This document shows positions 46,184 to 54,130 of a stretch of 64,000 bases of DNA, piece by piece. The notes beneath the pieces are model-generated. The model made no database searches and was not told the DNA's origin. It was given only the letters and a program-made list of their open reading frames with translations. The DNA is taken from contig CP064985.1 of NCBI GenBank assembly GCA_016699675.1, positions 2,294,001-2,358,000 on the forward strand, in the 5' to 3' direction. Every line of letters begins with the position of its first letter. The stretch's first letter is position 1. This stretch comes from Austwickia sp. Lineage in GTDB: Bacteria > Actinomycetota > Actinomycetes > Actinomycetales > Dermatophilaceae. Position numbers and translations under genes: made by a program.

Positions 46184-46489
46184 TCAGCCGCCCGCGCCGG
46201 GTGTGCCGGTCGGACCGGCGGCCGGAGCGGCGGGGTCGGCGTCCGTCGGGGCTGCGTGGTCCTTGCCCTTGAGGCGGTGCGACAGTGCCGCGGCGGCGCC
46301 CGGCGCGGCGGCCGCGGCCTCCGCGTTGGACTTCTTGAGGTCGAGGTAGACCTCTTCGCGGTGGATGTCGACCTCCGGCGGAGCGGTGATGCCGATCCGC
46401 ACGGTGTCGCCGTTGACTTCCAGCACCGTCACGACGACGTCGTTGCCGATGAGCAGGGACTGCTGCGGTCTGCGGCTGAGCACGAGCAC
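46184..46489 (-). CDS. csrA: CsrA translational regulator with Ala/Pro-rich extension
   Basis: 101 residues. Residues 1-55 are the CsrA fold (MLVLSRRPQQSLLIGNDVVV, VRIGITAPPEVDIHREEVYLDL), which binds GGA motifs in mRNA leaders. The last ~45 residues are rich in Ala and Pro and are extra to the family. It lies downstream of fliW on the same strand. In bacteria with this pair, FliW sequesters CsrA until flagellin is secreted. The flagellin leader in this window carries a dense GGA cluster, a likely target. Confidence 0.93.
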   Translation of the reverse strand: MLVLSRRPQQSLLIGNDVVVTVLEVNGDTVRIGITAPPEVDIHREEVYLDLKKSNAEAAAAAPGAAAALSHRLKGKDHAAPTDADPAAPAAGPTGTPGAGG

Positions 46490-46558
46490 GGTGTGCTCCT
46501 TATCCTCGACGGTCGCCGCACCAGCCGTGTCCGACGGGCGGGAGGCTGAAATCCTTTG

Positions 46559-46963
46559 TCAGCCGAGGGGAATCGTCCCACGAAGCGGGTAGTCCTGGTC
46601 GGCCAGGACGACCTGTGTCGCGGTCTTGGTCGACTTGTTGACGACGATCGGCGCGAGCAGGTTCGCGACCGGCGGCTCGCCGTCGGTGCCGATGTTGACC
46701 ACCAGCAGCATGAGGGCGTCGTCGACGGAGGAGATGCCCAGCCGCTCGGCGGTGGCGCCGTCGATGACGGGGTTGTAGTCCGGGAAGTAGGAGTCGGGCT
46801 CGATCACGACGAAACCAAATTCCTGGTCATCCGCGCTCAGCATCTCGTAGACGCCGGACTCGATCTCGGACAACGAGTACTCGGTGGACTCCGGGAACCC
46901 CACCATGCCGGTCGGCAGGTGCAGGTTGACGGAGGAGGTGGTGCGCTCGGCGGTCATGGTCAT
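46559..46963 (-). CDS. fliW: FliW, CsrA antagonist and flagellin-binding protein
   Basis: 134 residues. The family pattern LPTGMVGFPESTEYSL, FVVIEPDSYFPDYNPVI, LLVVNIGTDGEPPVANLLAPIVVN and QVVLADQDYPLR is complete. FliW binds either flagellin or CsrA and thereby matches flagellin synthesis to export. ATG 46963 follows GGGAG; a second ATG six bases on is also possible. csrA begins 69 bp downstream on the same strand. Confidence 0.95.
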   Translation of the reverse strand: MTMTAERTTSSVNLHLPTGMVGFPESTEYSLSEIESGVYEMLSADDQEFGFVVIEPDSYFPDYNPVIDGATAERLGISSVDDALMLLVVNIGTDGEPPVANLLAPIVVNKSTKTATQVVLADQDYPLRGTIPLG

Positions 46964-47038
46964 GGGGACTTTCTCCCTAGGGGTTGAGGCCCGGAACGCG
47001 TGCGCACCGGGGTTGAACTGCAGCGGTACGTCGACCTG

Positions 47039-47554
47039 TCAGCCGACGTGATCGATGAGGTGGTGCGCCCGGGAGTTCTCGCGGGCTCCTCGTGCCGTGT
47101 AGGTCGCGCCCTCGGCGGAGTGGTTGAACCGTTCCAGGGTGTCCTGGACGGCCCGATAGGAGATTTCGAGCATCTCGCCGTTGCTGCGGGACAGCAGGGA
47201 CAGCTCATGGGTGGCGTGGGACAGTGCCACCCGGTGCTCCTCGAGGACGTGATTCCACGGTGACGGGGCGGCTTGCGCGATCTGGCTCAGCGGGGTGTCC
47301 GCGGGGAGCCCGAGCACGTCGCACACGGGCGCCGCATCGACGGCCCGCAGGAGTTCGGTCTCGCGCAGCGACTCGATGACGGACTCGATGTCGCTCGTTG
47401 AGCGGCCGAGCCAACGAGATCGGCCGGATTCAATCAGGACGCTCTGCACCTCAAGCTTGTAGAGCAGGTTCTCGAGCAGCTCCTGAATGCGCCAGAGGCC
47501 CGTTGACAGGTCCGATAGGGCCACCTGGGCACCGTCCGTTTTGGGGTCAGTCAC
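47039..47554 (-). CDS. FlgN-like flagellar export chaperone
   Basis: 171 residues from GTG 47554, which follows GAGGAG. The protein is almost entirely helical (LWRIQELLENLLYKLEVQSVLIESGR ... LLSRSNGEMLEISYRAVQDTLERF), as in FlgN, the chaperone of hook-associated proteins FlgK and FlgL. In many actinobacterial flagellar loci flgN-flgK-flgL-fliW-csrA is the order. Here fliW follows after only 75 bp, with no flgK or flgL. The assignment rests on shape and neighbourhood. Confidence 0.7.
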   Translation of the reverse strand: MTDPKTDGAQVALSDLSTGLWRIQELLENLLYKLEVQSVLIESGRSRWLGRSTSDIESVIESLRETELLRAVDAAPVCDVLGLPADTPLSQIAQAAPSPWNHVLEEHRVALSHATHELSLLSRSNGEMLEISYRAVQDTLERFNHSAEGATYTARGARENSRAHHLIDHVG

Positions 47555-47747
47555 ACGGAACTCCTCTCCATCACGGGTGCTCAATCGACCCGGGGTGCGG
47601 TGAACTGAGGACCTTTGTCCCGCGAAGGAGTGCTGCTGGGATGCAAAAGGCTTCGCCTGCGGCTCCGAGTGAGGGCGCGAAGCGTATTGCGCGCGTAGGG
47701 AATCGGTGTCGGGGCGGAAGATGTCAAGCAGTCTGAGACACGTGTCG

Positions 47748-48749
47748 TTACGCGGTCTGTATGAGGGCCTCCGGTGAGGGTTGGTTGATCCAGGCGGCCT
47801 GGGGCAGTTTGGGTGCCTGGGGTCGGCGGTTGCCGAATCGGTGCGGGTGGGTGGCGTGGGCGGCGTCGAGGGTGGCCTGGCGCTGGGCGCGGATCTCGGC
47901 GGCGGTGCCGAAGTGGACCGACGCGGGGGTATGAAGTCCGATCCCGGAGTGTCGGTGCTCGTGGTTGTAGTAGGTGAAGAACGCCTCGCAGAACGTGCGG
48001 GCGTCGGCCAGAGAGCCGAACGCGTCGGGGAACACGGGGGCGTACTTCAAGGTCTTGAACGCCGACTCGCTGTAGGGGTTGTCGTTGCTGACCCGTGGTC
48101 GGGAGTGGGAGCGGTCCACGCCCAGGTCGAGCAGGAGCTGGGCGACGGGCTTGGAGGTCATCGAGGTGCCTCTGTCGGCGTGGACCGCGTCGGGGATGCC
48201 GTGCAGGCCGAATGCCTCCTCGAGCATGGTCTTGGCGATCTGCGAGTCCTCGCAGGCTTGGACGGTCCAGGCCACGACGTAGCGGGAGAAGATGTCGAGC
48301 ACGACGTAGAGCTGGAACCAGATCCCACGGCCGGGGCCGCGGAGTTTGGTGATGTCCCACGACCAGACTTGCCCGGACTTGGTGGCCAGCAGTTCGGGCT
48401 TCTTCTTCGCCGGATGGACCGCCTGCCGGCGACGTTCCCCAGCTGCGTCGTTGCGGCGCAGGATCCGGTGCATCGTGGACATCGAGCACAGGTAGGTGCC
48501 CTCGTCCAGCAGCGTGGCCCAGGCCTGGGAGACGCTCTTGTCACAGAACCGTTCGCTGGTCAGCACGGCCAGCACCTGGGCCTGCTCGGCCAGCGTGAGG
48601 GCGTTGGGTGGCGTGGGCCGCTTGGGTGCCGGTCCGTGGGCCGGCGGCTTCTTCGCTCGGTAGTGGCTGCCGCGGGGCCGGCCCAGCAACGCACAGGCGT
48701 GCTTCACCCCGACCTGCTCGGCGAGCTCGTCGACGGCGGGGTTGATCAC
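47748..48749 (-). CDS. IS C transposase OrfB
   Basis: 333 residues from GTG 48749, overlapping the orfA TGA by 4 nt. HTH_21-like YRAKKPPAHG and RFCDKSVSQAWATLLDEG precede the rve core with SWDITKLRGP (Asp), AVHADRGTSM (Asp) and NDNPYSESAFKTLKY (Glu). The end YYNHEHRHSGIGLHTPASVHFG leads to AAWINQPSPEAL. The sequence matches the broken orfB of IS A motif by motif, so the two elements share an ancestor. This copy looks functional. Confidence 0.93.
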   Translation of the reverse strand: MINPAVDELAEQVGVKHACALLGRPRGSHYRAKKPPAHGPAPKRPTPPNALTLAEQAQVLAVLTSERFCDKSVSQAWATLLDEGTYLCSMSTMHRILRRNDAAGERRRQAVHPAKKKPELLATKSGQVWSWDITKLRGPGRGIWFQLYVVLDIFSRYVVAWTVQACEDSQIAKTMLEEAFGLHGIPDAVHADRGTSMTSKPVAQLLLDLGVDRSHSRPRVSNDNPYSESAFKTLKYAPVFPDAFGSLADARTFCEAFFTYYNHEHRHSGIGLHTPASVHFGTAAEIRAQRQATLDAAHATHPHRFGNRRPQAPKLPQAAWINQPSPEALIQTA

Positions 48750-49159
48750 CGCGGCCGCTTCGGCAGGTTCGTGCTCTCGGAGAGCATCTCCAAGAGCGCG
48801 TGTGCTTTTCCCACGATCTCCAACGCCGCCTTCGTCCGGACCAGCTCGGCCTCGGCCCTCTCTGCCCGGGCTCGCAGCTGCTCGACCTCCCGGTCGCGGC
48901 GGTCCCGGGTCTTCGGGCACTTGGGTCCCAGCGCCGCGGTCGCACCGGCCTCGGCAGCCTTGCGCCACTCGGTGATGTGGGATGAGTACAGGTGCTCGCG
49001 GCGCAGGATCGCGCCCCGCTCACCCCGGTCCGCCGTGTCGTACTCATCCAGGATCCGCGCCTTGTACTCCGCGGTGAACATCCGACGCTTGGGCTGGTCA
49101 GCTCTCGGGGTCACCACCCCATCATCGAGGCGGGCGGCATCAGCCAACGTCATGGTCAT
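48746..49159 (-). CDS. IS C transposase OrfA
   Basis: 137 residues. PKRRMFTAEYKARILDEYD and EHLYSSHITEWRKAAEAG form the helix-turn-helix part. REVEQLRARAERAEAELVRTKAALE is the coiled coil. It ends GKAHALLEMLSES, just as IS A OrfA ends GKAFELLEQISES. OrfA and OrfB overlap so that a frameshifted OrfAB transposase could form. Confidence 0.92.
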   Translation of the reverse strand: MTMTLADAARLDDGVVTPRADQPKRRMFTAEYKARILDEYDTADRGERGAILRREHLYSSHITEWRKAAEAGATAALGPKCPKTRDRRDREVEQLRARAERAEAELVRTKAALEIVGKAHALLEMLSESTNLPKRPR

Positions 49160-49330
49160 CAGGTGTCTCGCTTCTCCGCCCCGTGCAGAGGGAAAGAACT
49201 CAGAAGGGGTGTCTCACCTCAGCCTGACGCACAGGGGGGGCGGCGGGCCGGTTTGACGGGGCCCTTGTGGCCCCGGTGTGACGCCCTTTCGGAGCCGTTC
49301 GGCAAGAGCCAAGTCGGACGTCCATGTTGC

Positions 49331-49371
49331 ATCTAAACGAGCGTCCAACTAGGTATAGTAAGGGTAAAGAA
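49331..49371 (+). promoter_or_regulatory. Conserved upstream block of sigma factor copy 1
   Basis: A 41-bp block aligns without gaps with 51067-51107, 29 of 41 bases being identical. It contains ATCTAA, GTCCA and AGGTATAGT. TATAGT (49354-49359) would be a -10 element. The block ends exactly 76 nt before the GTG start, as does the second copy. Confidence 0.65.
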
Positions 49372-49447
49372 ATGGCCTCTGATCAGCTTGTTCTCATTAG
49401 GTGGTCCCTTTTGGACCGCCCCCAGGTGCCTTCTTAACGTGGGATTC

Positions 49448-50338
49448 GTGACCGCTTCCATCGATTCGAGCGCGCCCGTCGCCGGCTCGTCCCCGACTGT
49501 CGTCGACGAGTTGTGCCGGGCCCATCTTCCGTTGGTTCACTTCGAAGTTCGCGCGATTTCGGCGCGACTCCCGGGGCACGTCTATACGGACGATCTCGTG
49601 TCGGCCGGGATGGCGGCCCTGGTCCTCGCGGCGCGCAGTTTCGACCCGACCGTGGGAGTGCCGTTCGGCCGCTACGCCGTACGGCGTATTCGCGGCGCGC
49701 TCCTGGACGAGTTGCGCAGCGCGGACTGGGCCACGCGGTCGTTGCGCGCGAAGGTACGCCGTCGCGACGCCGTCCACGACGAGTTGGCCGCCCGGCTGGG
49801 CCGGCGGCCCACCGACGCGGAGACGGCCCAGGCGATGGGCGTGGACGTCACGGATCTGGAACGGCTCGAGGTCGACCTGCACTCCTCGGTGGTGCTGCGC
49901 CTCGACGTCATCACCGACACCGTCGGCGCCGATGCGGTGCTGCCCGCCACGCACGACACCCCCGAGGCGCAGCTGGTGGCGCGGGAGCGGCAGGCGTACC
50001 TGCGCGACGCCGTCGACACCCTGCCGGAGCGGTTGCGGGCTGTGATCCGCGGCTGCTTCTTCGACGACCGGCCGATGCGCGAGCTGGCCGACGATCTCGG
50101 GGTGACCGAGTCACGGATCAGCCAGATGCGCGCCGAGGCGCTGCGGATGCTCCGGGAGGGGCTGAACAGTCAGCTGGATCCGGGCACGTTCGCGGACCCG
50201 GCCAATGTCGGGGGAGCGGTGGCCCGGCGCAAGGCGGCGTACTACGCGCAGATCGCGGCCCGCTCGTCGTACCGGGATCGGCTCACCCCGCAGCCAGAGG
50301 ACGGGCAGCCGGCCAACGGCGTCGGACGCTCGGCTTGA
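49448..50338 (+). CDS. FliA-type sigma factor, tandem copy 1
   Basis: 296 residues from GTG 49448. Region 2 is LPGHVYTDDLVSAGMAALVLAARSF with RIRGALLDELRSADW, the FliA/WhiG hallmark. Region 3 is RDAVHDELAARLGRRPTDAETA. Region 4 has LPERLRAVIRGCFFDDRPMRELADDLGVTESRISQMR. It directs RNA polymerase to flagellar and motility promoters. No ordinary Shine-Dalgarno precedes the start (CTTCTTAACGTGGGATTC). Copy 2, 845 bp downstream, is highly similar throughout, so this is a tandem duplication. No anti-sigma FlgM is seen nearby. WhiG-type sporulation control is an alternative, but the flagellar context favours FliA. Confidence 0.9.
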   Translation: MTASIDSSAPVAGSSPTVVDELCRAHLPLVHFEVRAISARLPGHVYTDDLVSAGMAALVLAARSFDPTVGVPFGRYAVRRIRGALLDELRSADWATRSLRAKVRRRDAVHDELAARLGRRPTDAETAQAMGVDVTDLERLEVDLHSSVVLRLDVITDTVGADAVLPATHDTPEAQLVARERQAYLRDAVDTLPERLRAVIRGCFFDDRPMRELADDLGVTESRISQMRAEALRMLREGLNSQLDPGTFADPANVGGAVARRKAAYYAQIAARSSYRDRLTPQPEDGQPANGVGRSA

Positions 50339-51066
50339 GCCGGCGTCCAGAAGCCCTCAACTCCGCGCCAGTCCTGCCGATGAGGGACTTGAGAACTCCA
50401 TACACCTGAACGCGGACGCGCCGCTACGCGCGGCGCCGCCCGTGGGCCACCGGTCCCCGCCGGTGGTCGAGAGGGTCGACCGAGGTCCCCAGCCTCGACG
50501 ACCCATCGACCGGCCCCCACCGGTCAATACGCCGGACCCCGTCTCTCCCCAGGGCGGACCGGCAGGCGCGCAGGCGGTCCCCACCGCTGAGGCGCCAGGG
50601 ATGGTTCCCCAAGCCGTCCCATGTAGGACCGGAGTGGTCCCCAACCGCTCCGAGGTTCACGGAATGGGCGATTTCGCCCGGCCAGGCCCCCCGACTGGCT
50701 TACCGAGAGCCTCCTGGTGATGAGCGAGCGGATGCCCCATCACCAGGAGGCTCTCGTCGTGTGTCGGGGACTTGTTGCTCGGCCGCGCCCGGCTATTGAC
50801 CATTCAAGCAATCCTTGCCCAAGGCAAAGTTTTGGTAAACCGACTTGGATGCCTGGTCTAGACGGACGATGTTCCAGGTGTCGGCGAGTCCAGAAGTGGT
50901 CACGCTCTTCCTCCCCGCCGGCTCCCTTCTCGTCGGCGTTCGCGCCCAACGCAGAGCCTCCCTTTACGATCGGACGACCGACCGGGAGTCGGGGCCGTTA
51001 GGCAAGAGGCTGGTAAAACTGGCTGGTCGGAGACCCCGGGAACGCCGGTTTTGAGGCGATACTTGT
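50339..51066. other. Gap between the two sigma genes, no convincing gene
   Basis: The interval contains a terminator-like hairpin (50704-50756). It otherwise has GC-rich sequence whose open frames lack ribosome sites and family resemblance. The last ~100 bp are more A/T rich and lead into the duplicated promoter block. Confidence 0.5.
50704..50756 (+). terminator. Long-stem hairpin after sigma factor copy 1
   Basis: Perfect 18-bp arms, CGAGAGCCTCCTGGTGAT (50704-50721) and its complement (50739-50756), enclose a 17-nt loop. It lies about 365 bp after the stop. There is no T tract. Confidence 0.65.
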
Positions 51067-51107
51067 ATCTAAGCAGATGTCCATAGAGGTATAGTTTTGG
51101 CAAAGAA
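51067..51107 (+). promoter_or_regulatory. Conserved upstream block of sigma factor copy 2
   Basis: The partner of 49331-49371: same length, 29 of 41 bases identical, including AGGTATAGT and AAAGAA. It ends 76 nt before GTG 51184. Conservation of spacing implies that the promoter and leader were duplicated along with the gene. Confidence 0.65.
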
Positions 51108-51183
51108 CGCGTCTGTGACCTGCAAGGTCTCAGAGTGCAGACAGGCTTTGAACCTTTCTTTACCTACTTCTTACCTTGAATTC

Positions 51184-52098
51184 GTGACCGCTTCTGTTGA
51201 GATCCCCGCCATCAACGACACGCCCTCGCCGGTCGATGTCGACGATCTGTGCCGCGAGCACCTGCCCCTCGTGCACTTCGAGGTTCGCGCGATTTCTTCG
51301 CGCCTTCCGGGCCACGTCTACACCGACGACCTGATCTCCGCCGGAATGGCCGCGCTGGCGATGGCCGCGCGCAGTTTCGACGCCTCGCTCGGCGTACCGT
51401 TCGGCCGTTATGCCGTCCGCCGTATTCGCGGCGCCTTGCTCGACGAGCTGCGCAGCGCGGACTGGGCGACCCGGTCCCTGCGGGCCAAGGTGCGCAAGCG
51501 CGACGCCGTGCACGACGAGCTCGCGGCGCAGTTGGGCCGTCGTCCGTCGGACACCGAGACCGCCGCCGCCATGGGCGTCGAGGTCTCCGAGCTGGAGCGG
51601 CTCGACGCCGACCTGCACTCCTCCGTAGTCCTGCGCCTCGACGTCATCACCGACACCGTCGGCGCCGACTCCGTCCTGCCCTCCACGGCCGACACCCCCG
51701 AGGCGGCGCTCGTCGCCCGCGAGCGGCAGGCCTACCTGCGCGACGCAATCGAGGTGCTCCCCGAGCGCCTGCAGGTCGTCATCCGCGGTTGCTTCTTCGA
51801 GGACCGCCCGATGCGCGAGCTGGCCGACGAGCTCGGCGTGACGGAGTCGCGGATATCCCAGATGCGCGCCGAGGCGCTCAAGATGCTGCGCGAGGGCATG
51901 AATGCCCAGCTCGACCCGGCGATGATCACGGAGCCGGCCAACGCCGGTGGCGCCGTGGCGCGGCGCAAGGCGGCGTACTACGCCCAGATCGCGGCCCGCT
52001 CGTCGTACAAGGACCGCCTCTCGATGCCGACCTCCACCGAGGCGCCCTCGCGGACCCGGGTGGACAACGGCGGCGACCGCTCCGCGCGGACGGCCTGA
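51184..52098 (+). CDS. FliA-type sigma factor, tandem copy 2
   Basis: 304 residues from GTG 51184. It is near-identical to copy 1 over regions 2-4 (YTDDLISAGMAALAMAARSF, RIRGALLDELRSADWATRSL, IRGCFFEDRPMRELADELGVTESRISQMRAEAL). It differs mainly at the N-terminus and in the last ~25 residues. Both copies keep every motif needed for activity, including the -10-recognition helix and the region 4 helix-turn-helix. The start follows CTTACCTTGAATTC, again with no clear Shine-Dalgarno. A true T-tailed terminator follows at 52199. Two functional motility sigma factors could divide target sets or timing. Confidence 0.9.
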   Translation: MTASVEIPAINDTPSPVDVDDLCREHLPLVHFEVRAISSRLPGHVYTDDLISAGMAALAMAARSFDASLGVPFGRYAVRRIRGALLDELRSADWATRSLRAKVRKRDAVHDELAAQLGRRPSDTETAAAMGVEVSELERLDADLHSSVVLRLDVITDTVGADSVLPSTADTPEAALVARERQAYLRDAIEVLPERLQVVIRGCFFEDRPMRELADELGVTESRISQMRAEALKMLREGMNAQLDPAMITEPANAGGAVARRKAAYYAQIAARSSYKDRLSMPTSTEAPSRTRVDNGGDRSARTA

Positions 52099-52198
52099 TT
52101 GACTTCCGCTGCGCAGGCCGTACGGCGTGCGCGGCGGGCACCACGAGATCCTTATCCGCCTCAGCCCCCCGGCGGTCACAATCACCGGTAGTGCCGAC

Positions 52199-52236
52199 AG
52201 GCCCCGCTTGCACCCGCAAGCGGGGCCTTCTTTGTG
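52199..52236 (+). terminator. Rho-independent terminator
   Basis: 13-bp perfect arms (AGGCCCCGCTTGC and its complement, 52199-52211 and 52216-52228) around an ACCC loop are followed by TCTTTGT. This is the clearest classical terminator in the window and ends sigma factor copy 2. Confidence 0.88.
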
Positions 52237-52389
52237 GTTGGGTCGGCGCGTCGGGTTTCTGTCTGAGGCAGGGGAGAGTTGCCAGCCGGTCGCCAGCATC
52301 GCGACGACGCGACCTCGTCAGCGCTGAGATCCAGATTTCACGATGCCAGGGGGTGCGTCACGTCCTGAGCTGCACCCTTGCTGCAGCTG

Positions 52390-52965
52390 TCACGCGAGCT
52401 CGGCGGCGGTGAGGGTGATCGTGTGGTCGCCGATGTGGAGGGTGGCGGTGCTGCCGTCGGTGTCGGGGTCGGCGTAGTTCGGCCCGTCGGGGGTGTCGAT
52501 CAGGGTGTCGAGGAGCACGACGTACGGCGGGTTGCTGGTGACGTCGACGATGAGGTAGGCGGGGATGCCGGCGGCGGCGTACTCGGCTCGTTTGGCGATC
52601 CAGTCGGTCTCGGCGGAGCCCGGCGAGACGAACTCGACCACAAGCGCGACGTCGGTGGGGTTGTTCAGCCAGGCGTTGGGGTCGACGTCGGCGCGGATGA
52701 CGGTGAGGTCGGGGACGCGGATGGTGGGCTGGTCGACGTCGCTCAGTCGGATGCTGGTGTTGGCGATAGTTTGCCAGTCAGGCTTGAGCCGGGGGTGCAG
52801 CAGGGCCAGGAGGGCGGCTCCAGACGACAGGTTTCGGTTGGCTTCGGTGGGGGTCATGATCGATCGGCCGCGGACCAGCTCGTACCGGCCGTCCTCGCGG
52901 TGGCTGAATTCGGCGTGCCAATCCTCGATCGTCCACTGCTGCAGCGCGGCGGTGACGATACTCAT
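52390..52965 (-). CDS. Uma2/DUF820-family putative nuclease
   Basis: 191 residues from ATG 52965 behind GGAAGGAG. RYELVRGRSIMTPTEANRNLSS, then VPDLTVIRADVDPN, VALVVEFVSPGSAETDWIAKRAEYAAAGIPAYLIVDV, matches the Uma2 restriction-endonuclease-like fold. The PD...(E)x(S) pattern would supply Asp and Glu ligands, with Lys in WIAKRAEY. Uma2 genes are abundant in filamentous actinobacteria and cyanobacteria and often travel horizontally; no function is settled. It lies alone, convergent with the sigma gene. Confidence 0.82.
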   Translation of the reverse strand: MSIVTAALQQWTIEDWHAEFSHREDGRYELVRGRSIMTPTEANRNLSSGAALLALLHPRLKPDWQTIANTSIRLSDVDQPTIRVPDLTVIRADVDPNAWLNNPTDVALVVEFVSPGSAETDWIAKRAEYAAAGIPAYLIVDVTSNPPYVVLLDTLIDTPDGPNYADPDTDGSTATLHIGDHTITLTAAELA

Positions 52966-53240
52966 CGCGTCACTCCTTCCCATGCGCGGGATTATCCGCC
53001 GGTGGCCCGGCTTCGGGAAGCCTACGAGCAGGGTCGGCCGGCGGCGCCGGTCGTGAGTCGAGGCCTGTGGATCTCTCAGCGCGACGACGCGGGGTGTGGA
53101 TGAGCCGCGCGAGACCTGTTTGACGCCGTGACGATGGACGGTCCTCCGGACATGCCGTTGAGTGCTACGAGTGCTACGAGAGCTACATACTCGGTCTGGA
53201 GCACGAGGCGAGCATTCGCTGCGAGGTCATGGAGGTTTCC

Positions 53241-53504
53241 GTGGAGTCCATTACCCATCGGGAGCTCCGTAAAAGGAGCAGCGCGGTGCTCGCGCGAGTG
53301 GCGGGCGGGGAGGCTCTGCTCGTCACGAATCGCGGCGTGCCCGTTGCGGTCCTGTCGCCTCCCGGGCGATCCGAACCCGATCGGCTCGATGAATCGGGAC
53401 GGACGCGGCCGCCGCGCACATCGTCCGTTGACTTCACCGTGGTGACTCGGGCGGTCGGCGAGTCCTCGCGCAGCATTCTCGATGATCTGCGCGGCGACCG
53501 GTGA
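53241..53504 (+). CDS. Phd/YefM-type antitoxin
   Basis: 87 residues from GTG 53241, which has GGAGG five bases upstream (ATG 53229 is the alternative). ITHRELRKRSSAVLARVAGGEALLVTNRGVPVAVLSP is the Phd fold that binds DNA and then the toxin. The C-terminal half (DFTVVTRAVGESSRSILDDLRGDR) would wrap the toxin. It overlaps the PIN gene by 4 nt (GTGA), the usual operon form. The antitoxin reads intact while its toxin does not. Confidence 0.88.
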   Translation: MESITHRELRKRSSAVLARVAGGEALLVTNRGVPVAVLSPPGRSEPDRLDESGRTRPPRTSSVDFTVVTRAVGESSRSILDDLRGDR

Positions 53505-53900
53505 TCCGGTACGTCGACACATCTGCGGCCCTGAAGCTCGTGGAGGAGGCCGAGTCGCCGGTCTTGGCAAGCGATCTGACCAGGTCCGCCGCGCGAGGCG
53601 ACAGGCTGGTCGCGTCGTGGCCACTGCACGCCGAGATGCGCAGCGCCGCTCAGCGGCGGTCGGCCATCGATCCCGCAGACGTGCAGGCGGTGCTCGATGG
53701 GCTGACGGTCATCGATGTCGAGCGTGCCGACCTGGCGCGCGGCCAGCTCGATGTGGCGACTGTGCAGTGCCGACGCGATCCACCTGGCGACGGCCTTGCG
53801 GGTGGAGGCGGTCGAGCTCGTGACGTACGACTACGAGCTCGCCGAGGCTTCTCGCTGGATCGGTCTCCACGTCTGTGCGCCAGCGCCTCGACCGAGATGA
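53501..53900 (+). pseudogene. VapC-type PIN-domain toxin, frameshifted
   Basis: GTG 53501 gives RYVDTSAALKLVEEAES (first Asp) and SWPLHAEMRSAAQRR (Glu), reaching RGQLDVATV near 53763. There the frame breaks. The expected continuation SADAIHLATALRVEAVELVTYDYELAEASRW (third and fourth acidic residues) is found in a neighbouring frame and stops at 53898-53900. As read, the protein runs on as nonsense to 54079. An indel around 53760-53770 restores a normal ~130-residue PIN ribonuclease. The toxin is probably dead, or the base is miscalled. Confidence 0.85.
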
Positions 53901-54097
53901 CAGCCCGCACATGGCCGAGGACGTCCAGTCCGGCGGAGGCGCGTGTTCGGCGCCCATCTTCGTGGATCTGCTCCTGCTGGCGGAGGGCAGCTGGGGTTCG
54001 GCAAAATCGAGTAAGTCCCGCTTACCGCACCGTTAGGTGTTCACGGTTCACTGCCGATGGGGGAGTGCGGTCTGGCTGACTCGGCTGCCGGGTCCAG

Positions 54098-54123
54098 GGA
54101 CGGATTCGTGGAACGGCGGAGGA
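54098..54123 (+). promoter_or_regulatory. GGA cluster over the flagellin ribosome site (putative CsrA site)
   Basis: Five GGA motifs start at 54098, 54102, 54110, 54118 and 54121. The last two form the GGAGGA Shine-Dalgarno, seven bases before the start codon. CsrA binds GGA in leaders and blocks ribosomes. The layout fits known flagellin control by CsrA-FliW. Binding is inferred. Confidence 0.55.
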
Positions 54124-54130
54124 GCTTCGG

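Larger units (their letters stand above)
47734..49216 (-). mobile_element. IS C: IS3-family element related to IS A
   Basis: Short terminal inverted repeats begin TGAGACAC at 47734 and, on the complement, at 49216; the length is 1483 bp. It carries intact orfA and orfB with a complete DDE core. The flanks read GTC on the left and CCT on the right, so no 3-bp duplication is visible and the exact ends are a little uncertain. It lies between the flgN operon and the first sigma factor. Confidence 0.8.

Noticed and set aside
50205..50720. A 171-codon frame after sigma factor copy 1
   Set aside because: It overlaps the sigma gene in another frame, is Arg/Pro-rich and has no translation signal.
54012..54036. 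Sigma-28 promoter (TAAG ... ACCGTTAG) upstream of flagellin
   Set aside because: Only about 5 of 8 bases match in the -10 and the spacing is 13 rather than 15; not strong enough to list.
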